Below, piece after piece: positions 35,469 to 43,302 of a stretch of 64,000 bases of DNA. Source of the stretch: FLUQ01 sp031550605 (GTDB lineage: Bacteria > Desulfobacterota > Desulfovibrionia > Desulfovibrionales > Desulfovibrionaceae); contig JAVBOK010000049.1 in the NCBI GenBank assembly GCA_031550605.1, positions 25,841-89,840 of the forward strand, given 5' to 3'. The position numbers were made by a program, and so were the translations under genes. The first letter of the stretch is position 1; each line of letters starts with the position of its first letter. A model generated the notes under the pieces. The model was not told the origin of the DNA. It was given only the letters and a program-made list of their open reading frames with translations, and did not search any database.

Positions 35469-37712
35469 TTACTCTTCGTCCTCTTTGCCCCCCTGGCGGT
35501 AGCGGCAGTTCTTTTCGGGACAGCCGACGTATTTGCGGCCCTTGAAGTTCTTTTGCACCAGCACGGGGGAACCGCATTTGGGGCATGCGCCTTCCACGGG
35601 AAAATCCCAGAGCGCGAAATCGCATCGGGGATACTGGTCGCAGGAATAAAAGACCTTGCCGCGTTTGGAGCTTTTTTCGACCAGCATGCCCTTGCCGCAT
35701 TTGGGACAGGGCACGCCGGTGGAAAAGGGCGCGGCGTAAGTGCATTTGGGGTATCCGGTGCAGGCGATGAAGCGGCTGCCGGTGCGGGATTTTTTGACCA
35801 CCAGGTCGGATGCGCACTGGGGGCACTTGCCCACGGAAGGCAGGACCTCTTTTTCCCGTTCCGCCAGGTGCACGACGCCGTTTTCGTCACGGGTGAAGTT
35901 GCTGGTGAAGGTGCAGCCGGGGTAGCCGGTGCAGGCCAGAAACTGTCCGGCCTTGCCGAATTTGATCACCGTGTCCTTGCCGCAGGCGGGGCAGGCAAGG
36001 CCGGAAGGCACGCCGGTCTTCACGCTGGCCATGGCCCTGGAGGCCGCATCAAGAGCGGGGTTGAAACCGCCGGTGAAGCGGTCCAGCAAGTTGACCCAGT
36101 TTTCGCCGCCCTCGGCCACCTTGTCCAGGTTGTCTTCCATCTGGGCGGTGAAGCTTACGTCCATAAGATGAACGAAATGCTCCTTCAGCAGATCGGTGAC
36201 GATTTCCCCCAGGTCCGTGGGCGCGAAGCTTTTTTCTTCCATGCGCACGTATTCGCGGTCCTGCAGGGTGGAAATGATGCTGGCGTACGTGGAGGGGCGG
36301 CCGATGCCCTTGTCTTCCAGTTCCTTGATCAGCGTGGATTCGGAATAGCGGGCCGGGGGCTGGGTGAACTTCTGTTCTTTTTCCAGTTTGTCCAGGCTGA
36401 GGGTCTGGCCGGCTTTCAGCGGCGGCAGGTCCACCGCGTCTTCCGTTTTTTGCGGGGACAGGGCCTGAAAACCGGGGAACAACACCTGCTCGCCCTTGGC
36501 CCGCCAGGTCGTTTTGGCGCAGTCCACGGTGGCGGTGGTGTCCAGCACCCTGGCGCCGGCCATCTGCGAGGCCGTGAACCGGGTCCAGATCAGGCGGTAG
36601 AGGTTGAACTGTTCCGCCGTCAGGTGGCTTTTCACGCTGTCCGGAGTGATGGACACATCCACGGGCCGGATGGCTTCGTGGGCGTCCTGGGCGCTGCCCC
36701 TGGATTTGAAAAAGCGGGGTTTGGCCGGATAATGGTCCGGACCGTACGTTTTGACGATGAACTCCCTGGCCGCGTTTCTGGCTTCATCCGCGATGCGCAC
36801 GGAATCGGTGCGCAGGTAGGTGATCAGCGCCGTGGTTCCGCGTTCGCCCAGGTCCAGGCCTTCGTACAGGCGCTGGGCGATGTTCATGGTCCGCTTGGCC
36901 GTGTACCCCAGACGCTGGTTGGCGTTCTGCTGCAGCGTGGACGTGATGAAGGGCGGGGGCGGGGTTTTTTCCCGCTCTTTGGCCTCTACCGATTCCACGA
37001 CAAAGGTCCCGCCCCGGATGCGCTTTTCCAGGGTCAGGGCTTCCTGTTCGTTGCGGACCACGGCTTTTTTCCCGTCGATTTTGCTCAGATCGGTGCGGAA
37101 AACCGGCGGATGGTCCGCCCCCAGATGCGCCTTGAAATTCCAGTATTCTTCGGGGACAAAGGCCCGGCGTTCCTGCTCGCGCTCCACGATGATGCGCAAA
37201 GCCACGGACTGCACCCGGCCGGCGGAAATGCCGCGTTTGACCTTTTTCCACAGCAGGGGTGAAAGTTTGTAGCCCACCAGGCGATCCAGCACGCGCCGGG
37301 CCTGCTGGGCGTCGAACAGGTCGCTGTTCAGGGGGCGCGGGTGTTCCAGGGCTTCCTTGACCGCGCGGGCCGTAATTTCGTTGAACTGGATGCGCTGGAT
37401 GTCGGTGTTGGCGTCCTTGATCAGTTCCGCCACGTGCCAGGCGATGGCTTCCCCTTCGCGGTCGGGGTCGGGGGCCAGATAGACGTGCCCCGCTTTGGCC
37501 GCGGCCGTTTTCAGCTCGGCGACGATTTTTTCCTTGCCCTTGATGACCTCGTAGGCCGGGGCGTAGCCGTTCGCCTCATCCACGCCGATGACGCTGGTAG
37601 GCAGGTCGCGCACATGTCCCACGCTGGCCTGCACCATATAGTTTCCGCCCAGGAATTTGCGGATGGTTTTCACCTTGGCCGGCGATTCCACAATGATGAG
37701 GTCTTTTGCCAT
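35469..37712 (-). CDS. topA: DNA topoisomerase I
   Basis: 747 residues. The Toprim domain starts DLIIVESPAKVKTIRKFLGG with metal ligands in DPDREGEA (82-89), and the catalytic tyrosine is Y299 in TYLRTDS. A C-terminal part contains four zinc-ribbon modules, each with a CPxC pair followed by a second Cys pair (ACPACG, KCPQC, PCPKCG and ACPKCG). It relaxes negatively supercoiled DNA. GGAG lies before the ATG. The gene diverges from the M48 protease gene over a 111-base gap. Confidence 0.97.
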   Translation of the reverse strand: MAKDLIIVESPAKVKTIRKFLGGNYMVQASVGHVRDLPTSVIGVDEANGYAPAYEVIKGKEKIVAELKTAAAKAGHVYLAPDPDREGEAIAWHVAELIKDANTDIQRIQFNEITARAVKEALEHPRPLNSDLFDAQQARRVLDRLVGYKLSPLLWKKVKRGISAGRVQSVALRIIVEREQERRAFVPEEYWNFKAHLGADHPPVFRTDLSKIDGKKAVVRNEQEALTLEKRIRGGTFVVESVEAKEREKTPPPPFITSTLQQNANQRLGYTAKRTMNIAQRLYEGLDLGERGTTALITYLRTDSVRIADEARNAAREFIVKTYGPDHYPAKPRFFKSRGSAQDAHEAIRPVDVSITPDSVKSHLTAEQFNLYRLIWTRFTASQMAGARVLDTTATVDCAKTTWRAKGEQVLFPGFQALSPQKTEDAVDLPPLKAGQTLSLDKLEKEQKFTQPPARYSESTLIKELEDKGIGRPSTYASIISTLQDREYVRMEEKSFAPTDLGEIVTDLLKEHFVHLMDVSFTAQMEDNLDKVAEGGENWVNLLDRFTGGFNPALDAASRAMASVKTGVPSGLACPACGKDTVIKFGKAGQFLACTGYPGCTFTSNFTRDENGVVHLAEREKEVLPSVGKCPQCASDLVVKKSRTGSRFIACTGYPKCTYAAPFSTGVPCPKCGKGMLVEKSSKRGKVFYSCDQYPRCDFALWDFPVEGACPKCGSPVLVQKNFKGRKYVGCPEKNCRYRQGGKEDEE

Positions 37713-37823
37713 GCTCCGCCCTTGTTTCCCTGAACGGCCTGTTCTATATTCAGGGTGTTGAGAATTTCAGGGGCAAGATACGTCATTAGCCATGAAGGTC
37801 AAGTCAGGTTGCGGGGGAAAGCC

Positions 37824-38678
37824 ATGCTTTGTCGCAGTGGAAGTTCGCTTGTCCGGATGGGGCTGCCGGTTCTGGCCGCGCTGCTGCTTTCGGCCTGCGC
37901 CACGGTCCCGTATACCGGCCGTTCGCAGTATATCGCCATGAGCCCGGCCGAAGAAATGCGGCTCGGCGCGCAGGCCTCGCGCCAGGTGCTGCAGAAAGAA
38001 CCCGAGGAAAAGGGCACCGCCCGTGCGGAACGCGTGATCCGGACGGGCCGGCGCATCGCGGCGGTGGCGGACAGGCCGGATTTCGCATGGGAATTCCACA
38101 CCATTCCCGGCAAGGATCTGAACGCGTTCTGCCTGCCGGGGGGCAAGGTGTTCGTGTACACCGCCCTGCTGGACCTGACGGGCGGCAACGACGCGGAACT
38201 GGCCGCGGTCATGGGGCATGAAATAGCCCACGCCGTTGCCCGCCACGGCGCGGAACGGGTCAGCCAGTCGCAGCTTGCCGGCATCGGCCAGGCGGTCACG
38301 GGCGTGGCCGTGGCCGTGGCCACGGGATCCGGCGCCGCCGGCCAGGCGGCCCAAAGCGGGTACGGAACCCTGGCCCAGTTCGGGTTCCTGCTGCCGTACA
38401 GCCGCACCCACGAAACGGAAGCGGACCGTATCGGCGTCATCCTGGCGGCCAAGGCCGGGTACGATCCGCGCGCGGCCGTCAGTTTCTGGAAAAAAATGGC
38501 CGCCGTCAACAAGGGCAAGGAACCGCCGGCCCTGTTGTCCACCCACCCGCTGAACCGGCAGCGTATCGACGATCTGGCCGAGTTCATGCCCGAAGCCCTG
38601 AAATACTACAGGCCCGGTTCCGCGCCGGATGCCGGAACGCGGTCCCGGCGGCAACCGCGGGAGAACGGGGCGGAGTAA
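37824..38678 (+). CDS. M48-family metallopeptidase lipoprotein
   Basis: 284 residues with a lipoprotein signal (lipobox LLSAC, Cys25). The zinc site is HEIAH (H132, E133, H136) with the third ligand in HETEAD (about E197). The family includes the LoiP/YcaL and BepA-like proteases that clear misfolded outer membrane proteins in the periplasm. GGGGGA lies upstream of the ATG at 37824. Readings from 37755 have no support. A strong terminator follows. No partner gene adjoins, so the exact substrate is open. Confidence 0.9.
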   Translation: MLCRSGSSLVRMGLPVLAALLLSACATVPYTGRSQYIAMSPAEEMRLGAQASRQVLQKEPEEKGTARAERVIRTGRRIAAVADRPDFAWEFHTIPGKDLNAFCLPGGKVFVYTALLDLTGGNDAELAAVMGHEIAHAVARHGAERVSQSQLAGIGQAVTGVAVAVATGSGAAGQAAQSGYGTLAQFGFLLPYSRTHETEADRIGVILAAKAGYDPRAAVSFWKKMAAVNKGKEPPALLSTHPLNRQRIDDLAEFMPEALKYYRPGSAPDAGTRSRRQPRENGAE

Positions 38679-38713
38679 ACGGGAGAACCCCGGCGCATGA
38701 CCGATTGTTGACG

Positions 38714-38749
38714 CGCGGCAGGGAAGGCGCCCCTTCCATGCCGCGTTTT
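38714..38749 (+). terminator. Rho-independent terminator after the M48 protease gene
   Basis: CGCGGCA-g-GGAAGG / CCTTCC-a-TGCCGCG: 13 pairs with one mismatch, CGCC loop and a TTTT tail. Confident. Confidence 0.85.
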
Positions 38750-38776
38750 CCCTGTCAATACGGCGTATTTCAATGG

Positions 38777-38792
38777 TGGCACATCTTTTGCT
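38777..38792 (+). promoter_or_regulatory. Sigma-54 (-24/-12) promoter of the muramidase-like gene
   Basis: TGGCACATCTTTTGCT matches the consensus TGGCACG-N4-TTGCW except at one position, with GG and GC exactly 10 bases apart. Transcription would start near 38803, some 42 bases before the ATG at 38845 and its AAAGGAG. Confidence 0.8.
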
Positions 38793-38844
38793 TTTCAGAG
38801 GCAGCCCTGCCTTCGTTTTTCCGGAGAGGGCAAAGGAGCGTGCG

Positions 38845-40116
38845 ATGCTGTATTCCAAACCCTTGTCCGGCCGCATGGTCGGGGCAACAGGCCTGACCGG
38901 CGCGCCGAACAAGCCCGCTCGCGTCATGCGGGGGGTTCCCCTGGGCGGCGCGGCCCCCGATTTCGCGGCAATGATGGGTTCCGCGGGCGGCCTTGTGCCC
39001 GGCGGGGCGCAGGGCGCCAAAAATCCGGCGCAGGCGGCCAATGCGGCCAACGCGGCCACGCTGGAAGACATGGCCAAGCAGAGCACCATGGGCCTGAGCC
39101 AGACCAGGGCCATGGCCACGCTGGCCAAGGTGATGCAGGACAGCCCCAAACCGCTGGGCACGCTGAATTCGGCCAATGCGGCGGGCGGCATAAACGGCCT
39201 CAATCCCCTGCGCCTGCCCTCTTCGTTCCAACGGCCCAAAGGCCTGGAAGGGGCGGAAACGGACCTGCGCGTCAAATCGCACCGGAAAAAGAACAAGCCG
39301 CAGGAGCGCATGGCGGAACTGGTCACCAGGGCCATGGATTTCACCGGACTGCGCCAGGGTCAAAAAACCGTCGGCGATGGCGCGCCGGCGGCCGCAGCCG
39401 GAGGCAAAAGCGCCACGGCGGGCAAAATCCCCGCGGGCGCCGCGGCGGCGAAAGACGCCGGGGTCGGCCAGCTGGCCGCGCAATTTGAATCCGGCAGGGA
39501 AGGCATCGCGGCCATCGGCTATGACCGCCACGGCGGCACGAGCTACGGCAAATACCAGATTTCGTCCCGCGCGGGCACCATGCGGAGTTTTATGGAATTT
39601 CTGAAGACCGAAGAGCCGGATTTCGCCAAACGCCTGGAGTCCGCCGGCCCCGCCAACACCGGCGGAAAAGGCGGCCGCATGCCCGCGGTCTGGAAAGAGA
39701 TCGCGGCGGAGAATCCGGAACGTTTCGAAATCCTGCAGGAAAAATTCATCCATGACAGCCATTTTGAACCGGCCATGCGCAGCGTTGCGGAAAAAACCGG
39801 TCTGGGGTTTGATGAAATGTCCGTGGCCCTGAAAGAGGTGCTGTTCAGCACAGCCGTGCAGCACGGGCCGGCCGGCGCGGTGCGCATCGTCTCCCGGGCC
39901 GTGGATCAGGTGGGGCAGGACAAGCTGGACCCGGACAAAAACAGTCCCGAAGGCGTGAAAAAAGCCGGGGAAAATCTGATCCGCCGCATTTACGCCATGC
40001 GCGCGAACCAGTTCGGCTCGTCCACCGAGGCCGTGCAGGCGTCGGTGAAAAACCGGCTGCGCCAGGAAATGAGTCTGGCGCTGGGCATGCTGCGGCAGGA
40101 AACCGTGGCGGCGTAA
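38845..40116 (+). CDS. Muramidase-like protein (VgrG-related/chitosanase-like C-terminal domain)
   Basis: 423 residues. The ATG at 38845 has AAAGGAG 7 bases upstream. Residues 1-200 are Ala/Gly-rich and low in predicted structure. The C-terminal half (about 205-400) begins LAAQFESGREGIAAIGYDRH, followed by GTSYGKYQISS, a pattern seen in the lysozyme-like domain of some VgrG-related proteins and phage endolysins, so a peptidoglycan- or glycan-cleaving activity is likely. There is no signal peptide, which suggests a specialised secretion route or action from inside, as for flagellar rod enzymes. The sigma-54 promoter supports a motility or secretion link. Function remains unproven. Confidence 0.8.
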   Translation: MLYSKPLSGRMVGATGLTGAPNKPARVMRGVPLGGAAPDFAAMMGSAGGLVPGGAQGAKNPAQAANAANAATLEDMAKQSTMGLSQTRAMATLAKVMQDSPKPLGTLNSANAAGGINGLNPLRLPSSFQRPKGLEGAETDLRVKSHRKKNKPQERMAELVTRAMDFTGLRQGQKTVGDGAPAAAAGGKSATAGKIPAGAAAAKDAGVGQLAAQFESGREGIAAIGYDRHGGTSYGKYQISSRAGTMRSFMEFLKTEEPDFAKRLESAGPANTGGKGGRMPAVWKEIAAENPERFEILQEKFIHDSHFEPAMRSVAEKTGLGFDEMSVALKEVLFSTAVQHGPAGAVRIVSRAVDQVGQDKLDPDKNSPEGVKKAGENLIRRIYAMRANQFGSSTEAVQASVKNRLRQEMSLALGMLRQETVAA

Positions 40117-40126
40117 GCACGTCGCT

Positions 40127-40885
40127 TTAGCGGCAACGGGTAGGACCGTTCATGCTCGGTCGGTTCTCGGCGCGGGCGCCAGCGTCAAGCCAGGAAACCG
40201 CTCCGGTTTCAAGGTCGTACACCGCGCCCAGAACCAGCAGTTTTTTTTCGGCAACACGGTTTGCCACAAAAGGGATGGCCGCAAGGATGGCGGATGTGCT
40301 GACGCGCACATTTTCCGCAACGGCGCGGCGCAATGCCCCGCGTTCGTCGCCGCCCGTCGCTTGATATTCTTCTTTGACTTTCCGGATCACGGGCATCATG
40401 GGGGCAAGCAGCCCGGCAAGGTTGCCGCGCGTTTCGCCTCCCTGCCATACGCTGTCCACGGCCCCGCATTGCGTGTGGCCCAGAACCACGATCAACGGCA
40501 CATTCAGGTGTTCCACCGCATATTCAATGCTGCCCAGCACAGCTACCCCAGTGGTGTTGCCCGCTACCCGGACCACGAAGAGATCGCCCAGTCCCTGATC
40601 GAAAAGCAGCTCCACCGCCTCGCGTGAATCCGAACAGGCCAGGACCAGCGCAATGGGCGACTGCCCCGCACGGGCTGTTTCAAGACGGCGGCGCGTATCC
40701 CGCCTTGGGTTTTGCACGGATCCTTTCTGAAAGCGGGCGTTGCCTTCTTTCAGTTCGTTGCGGCTTTCTTCCGGCGAAAGGGGGGTTCCGCCCCCGGCAT
40801 AGGCTGTTTGCGGCCATTGGATCGGCGCAAGAAGAGCGGTTCCCATCGCGCACAAAATGATAAGCCGGTACAGGCTGTTTCGCAT
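40127..40885 (-). CDS. Periplasmic beta-carbonic anhydrase
   Basis: 252 residues with a signal peptide cleaved around AYA-GG (residue 30). The zinc ligands are C84 and D86 in ACSDSR, and H137 and C140 in GHTQCG, so the active site is complete. It interconverts CO2 and bicarbonate. Most beta-class enzymes are cytoplasmic, and the exported form suits formate or CO2-evolving metabolism in the periplasm. It converges on the muramidase gene with a 10-base gap. Confidence 0.93.
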   Translation of the reverse strand: MRNSLYRLIILCAMGTALLAPIQWPQTAYAGGGTPLSPEESRNELKEGNARFQKGSVQNPRRDTRRRLETARAGQSPIALVLACSDSREAVELLFDQGLGDLFVVRVAGNTTGVAVLGSIEYAVEHLNVPLIVVLGHTQCGAVDSVWQGGETRGNLAGLLAPMMPVIRKVKEEYQATGGDERGALRRAVAENVRVSTSAILAAIPFVANRVAEKKLLVLGAVYDLETGAVSWLDAGARAENRPSMNGPTRCR

Positions 40886-41025
40886 AACGGAACTCCGGGT
40901 TGCGGGTGGTATGTGTATATGGGTGTGATAGTTGTCTTACCTGGAGACTGCGTACACCAGACCATGCGTTTTGTCGCGAAGGGATATCCGCTGGAAAAAG
41001 CGGGCGGAAAATAGCGGCCCGGCCC

Positions 41026-41054
41026 TTTACAATCTCTGACTGTTAGGCTATCGA
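41026..41054 (+). promoter_or_regulatory. Candidate promoter of the 36-residue basic protein gene
   Basis: TTTACA, exactly 17 bases, then TATCGA (5/6 and 3/6 matches). The predicted start near 41061 leaves about 29 bases to the ATG. The -10 box is weak. Confidence 0.4.
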
Positions 41055-41089
41055 ATACCACTTTACGCAGTTTTGTTAAGGAGCAGCCC

Positions 41090-41200
41090 ATGTCTCACAA
41101 AAAGATCGAGCGCCATAAAGAATTGGACCGCCGTCGCAAGCGCCGCGAAGAACGCCTGAAACAGCGCATCCGCGAAGCGAAAGCCGCCAAGAAGGCGTAG
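41090..41200 (+). CDS. 36-residue highly basic small protein
   Basis: An ATG at 41090 with AAGGAG 7 bases upstream opens a 36-codon frame reading MSHKKIERHKELDRRRKRRE then RLKQRIREAKAAKKA. It is nearly all charged, about half Lys or Arg, and predicted to be one long helix. A clean rho-independent terminator 20 bases after its stop and a plausible promoter before it show that this is a real transcription unit. Strong helix and charge suggest RNA or ribosome binding, but no family name can be given with certainty. I recall similar short basic proteins in Desulfovibrio genomes. Confidence 0.75.
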   Translation: MSHKKIERHKELDRRRKRREERLKQRIREAKAAKKA

Positions 41201-41218
41201 CTGATTTTGATTTTGACG

Positions 41219-41257
41219 GCAAAGCCTGCGGCCTGCGCCGCGGGCTTTGCGTTTTTG
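41219..41257 (+). terminator. Rho-independent terminator of the small basic protein gene
   Basis: AAAGCCTGCGG pairs with CCGCGGGCTTT (one T-G pair), extended by a further GC pair on each side, with a CCTGCG loop and a GTTTTTG tail. Very good match to the intrinsic terminator model. Confidence 0.92.
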
Positions 41258-41316
41258 TGTTGACTCGGCGGAAAAGCTGCTTATTTTCCGTTGCGAATCC
41301 AGTCCAGGGGGATGCC

Positions 41317-41667
41317 ATGCCCATATACGAATACCAGTGCACGGCCTGCCACAAAGTGTTTGAAGAGTGGCACAAGCATGCCGACGACATCCGCAGCCTG
41401 CCCTGCCCCGCATGCAAGGGCGAGGCGGAGCGGCTTATTTCCAATACCACCTTCATGCTCAAGGGCGGCGGCTGGTACGTGACCGAGTACGGCAACCGCA
41501 AAAATGAAGACGCCAACGCGACGGGCGCGAAGAGCTCCGCCGGAACCGCGGAGGCTTCGGACGCCGCCGGGCCGGCGGCGTCCGCGAACGCCTCTTCCCC
41601 CGCGCCGAAGGCGGAATCTCCCGCTCCGGCGGCGAAAAGCGAAAACACGGCCAAGGCGGCCGACTGA
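41317..41667 (+). CDS. FmdB-type zinc ribbon protein
   Basis: 116 residues. The first 45 are a zinc ribbon of the FmdB/CxxC_CxxC_SSSS family: PIYEYQCTACHKVFEEWHK and LPCPACKG with CxxC pairs at about 8-11 and 31-34. The family regulates or assists amide/formamide metabolism in some hosts but is mostly uncharacterised. The remaining ~60 residues are Ala/Pro/Ser/Lys-rich and disordered, ending in KAESPAPAAKSENTAKAAD. GGGGGA precedes the ATG. Two terminators lie behind it. Confidence 0.85.
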   Translation: MPIYEYQCTACHKVFEEWHKHADDIRSLPCPACKGEAERLISNTTFMLKGGGWYVTEYGNRKNEDANATGAKSSAGTAEASDAAGPAASANASSPAPKAESPAPAAKSENTAKAAD

Positions 41668-41675
41668 CGCGATTT

Positions 41676-41693
41676 TCCGCATCGCGGATTTTT
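41676..41693 (+). terminator. Short terminator after the zinc ribbon gene
   Basis: TCCGC-ATC-GCGGA followed by TTTTT, 9 bases behind the stop. The stem is only five pairs but the U-tract is clean. Confidence 0.6.
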
Positions 41694-41708
41694 GGCGCGC
41701 TGCCAGCG

Positions 41709-41739
41709 GCGGGCCGCCGCAAGGCGGTCCGCTTTTTTT
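41709..41739 (+). terminator. Second terminator after the zinc ribbon gene
   Basis: GCGGGCCGCC-GCAA-GGCGGTCCGC (one G-T pair) followed by seven T residues. A strong intrinsic terminator, just before the leader of the MFS gene. Confidence 0.85.
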
Positions 41740-41808
41740 CCTCCGCATCTTGACCCTCGCGCGCGCTGCGCTATGGTATTTGTTTGCCGGTACGCAACGA
41801 GCGGATGT

Positions 41809-43230
41809 ATGAAATTTTCTTCAGATATATTGAGCCCCAACGCTGCCAGGGTGTTGCCGTGGCTGGTGGCGGTGGCCTTTTTCATGCAGCGTCTGGACGG
41901 GACGATTTTGAATACCGCCCTGCCGGGCATTGCGGCGGGGCTCGGGGTTTCTCCCCTGCATGCGCAGCCGGTGATCGTCACCTATATGCTGACGGCCGCC
42001 GTGGTCATCCCCGCCTCAGGCTGGCTGGCGGACCGTTTCGGCAGCAAGCGGGTTTTCGTGTGGGCGGTTTTTCTGTTCACCCTGGGCTCGCTGTGCTGCG
42101 CGCTTGCGCCCGGCCTGGGGCTGCTTGTCGCGGCCCGCGTCCTTCAGGGGATCGGCGGCGCGCTGATGGTGCCCGTGGGGCGGCTTTCAGCCATTCGCGC
42201 GTATCCCCGCAGCCAGTTGGTGCAGGTGCTCGGCTTCATTACCATTCCCGGCCTTGTCGGCCCTTTGCTGGGCCCGGCGACCGGCGGCTTTCTGGTGCAG
42301 TACGCATCCTGGCACTGGATATTCCTGATCAACCTGCCCGTGGGAATTGCGGGCGGCCTTCTGGCCCTGCGCTTCATGCCCGAACTGCCGGGCGAAGGCG
42401 GGGCCGCGCCTTTTGACACGCCCGGCTTTCTGTTGTTCGGCTGCGCCGTGGTGCTGCTTTCCCTGGCGGTGGAAGGGGCGAACAGCCTGGGGCTGTCCCT
42501 GTTCCAGGCCGCCGGCGCGGCCGCGGCCGGGGCGGGTTTGCTGCTTGCATACCGGGTGCGTTCCGCGCGGGCGCAAAACCCCCTGTTTGATCCGGCCCTG
42601 TTCCGGAACCCCAGTTTCCGCGCCGGCATTGCGGGCAACATGCTCTCCCGCCTGGGATCCAGAACCATACCCTTTCTGCTGCCGCTGTTTCTGCAACTGG
42701 GTGCCGGGTATTCCCCCTTCAAGGCCGGCATGACCATGATCCCCATCGCGCTGGCCAGCTTCATCGGCAAAAGGATGATCAACCGCCTGGTGACGCGGTT
42801 GGGCTTCAGAATCTTTCTGACTGCCAACACCCTGATGCTGGGCGCCCTGCTGTCCGGTTTCGGCCTTGTCGGCCCGCGCACGCCCTATGCGGCGCTGCTG
42901 CTGCTGCTGGCCGTATACGGAATCGTCAACTCCATGCAGTACACGGCCATGAATTCTGTCACCCTCATCGACCTGACGAACAAGGAAGCCGGCGGCGGCA
43001 ACATGCTGCTGTCCGTGACCATGCAGGTTTCCTCCGGCATGGGCGTGTCCGTTGCCGCGGCGCTGCTGCATGCTTTCGGGGCGAAACACGGGGTTGCTCT
43101 TTCGCAGGAGGCGATGCTTTCGATATTCGGGCAGGTCTTTCTCGTCGTCGGGGTGTTCTGCATGGCCACCAGCGCCGTTTTCAGCCGTATTCCCCGCAAC
43201 TGCGGACACAAGGAAACGGGCGGCGCGTGA
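41809..43230 (+). CDS. MFS drug-export transporter (EmrB/QacA, MdtD-like)
   Basis: 473 residues with about 14 hydrophobic segments. The first helix pair reads VAVAFFMQRLDGTILNTALPGI, the loop after helix 2 has GWLADRFGSKRVF (motif A) and helix 5 has GPLLGPATGGFLV (motif C, exporters), all typical of DHA2-type multidrug exporters and near MdtD of E. coli. It pumps organic compounds out in exchange for protons. The ATG at 41809 has only a weak GCGGAT upstream. It is followed at 72 bases by purB and is otherwise independent. Confidence 0.9.
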   Translation: MKFSSDILSPNAARVLPWLVAVAFFMQRLDGTILNTALPGIAAGLGVSPLHAQPVIVTYMLTAAVVIPASGWLADRFGSKRVFVWAVFLFTLGSLCCALAPGLGLLVAARVLQGIGGALMVPVGRLSAIRAYPRSQLVQVLGFITIPGLVGPLLGPATGGFLVQYASWHWIFLINLPVGIAGGLLALRFMPELPGEGGAAPFDTPGFLLFGCAVVLLSLAVEGANSLGLSLFQAAGAAAAGAGLLLAYRVRSARAQNPLFDPALFRNPSFRAGIAGNMLSRLGSRTIPFLLPLFLQLGAGYSPFKAGMTMIPIALASFIGKRMINRLVTRLGFRIFLTANTLMLGALLSGFGLVGPRTPYAALLLLLAVYGIVNSMQYTAMNSVTLIDLTNKEAGGGNMLLSVTMQVSSGMGVSVAAALLHAFGAKHGVALSQEAMLSIFGQVFLVVGVFCMATSAVFSRIPRNCGHKETGGA

Positions 43231-43302
43231 CGGACCCCGGCATGGAAAACGGCTTGCAAGGCGCGGCAAGTATCAGTACGTTGCGCCTTGCAAGGAGCCT
43301 TT

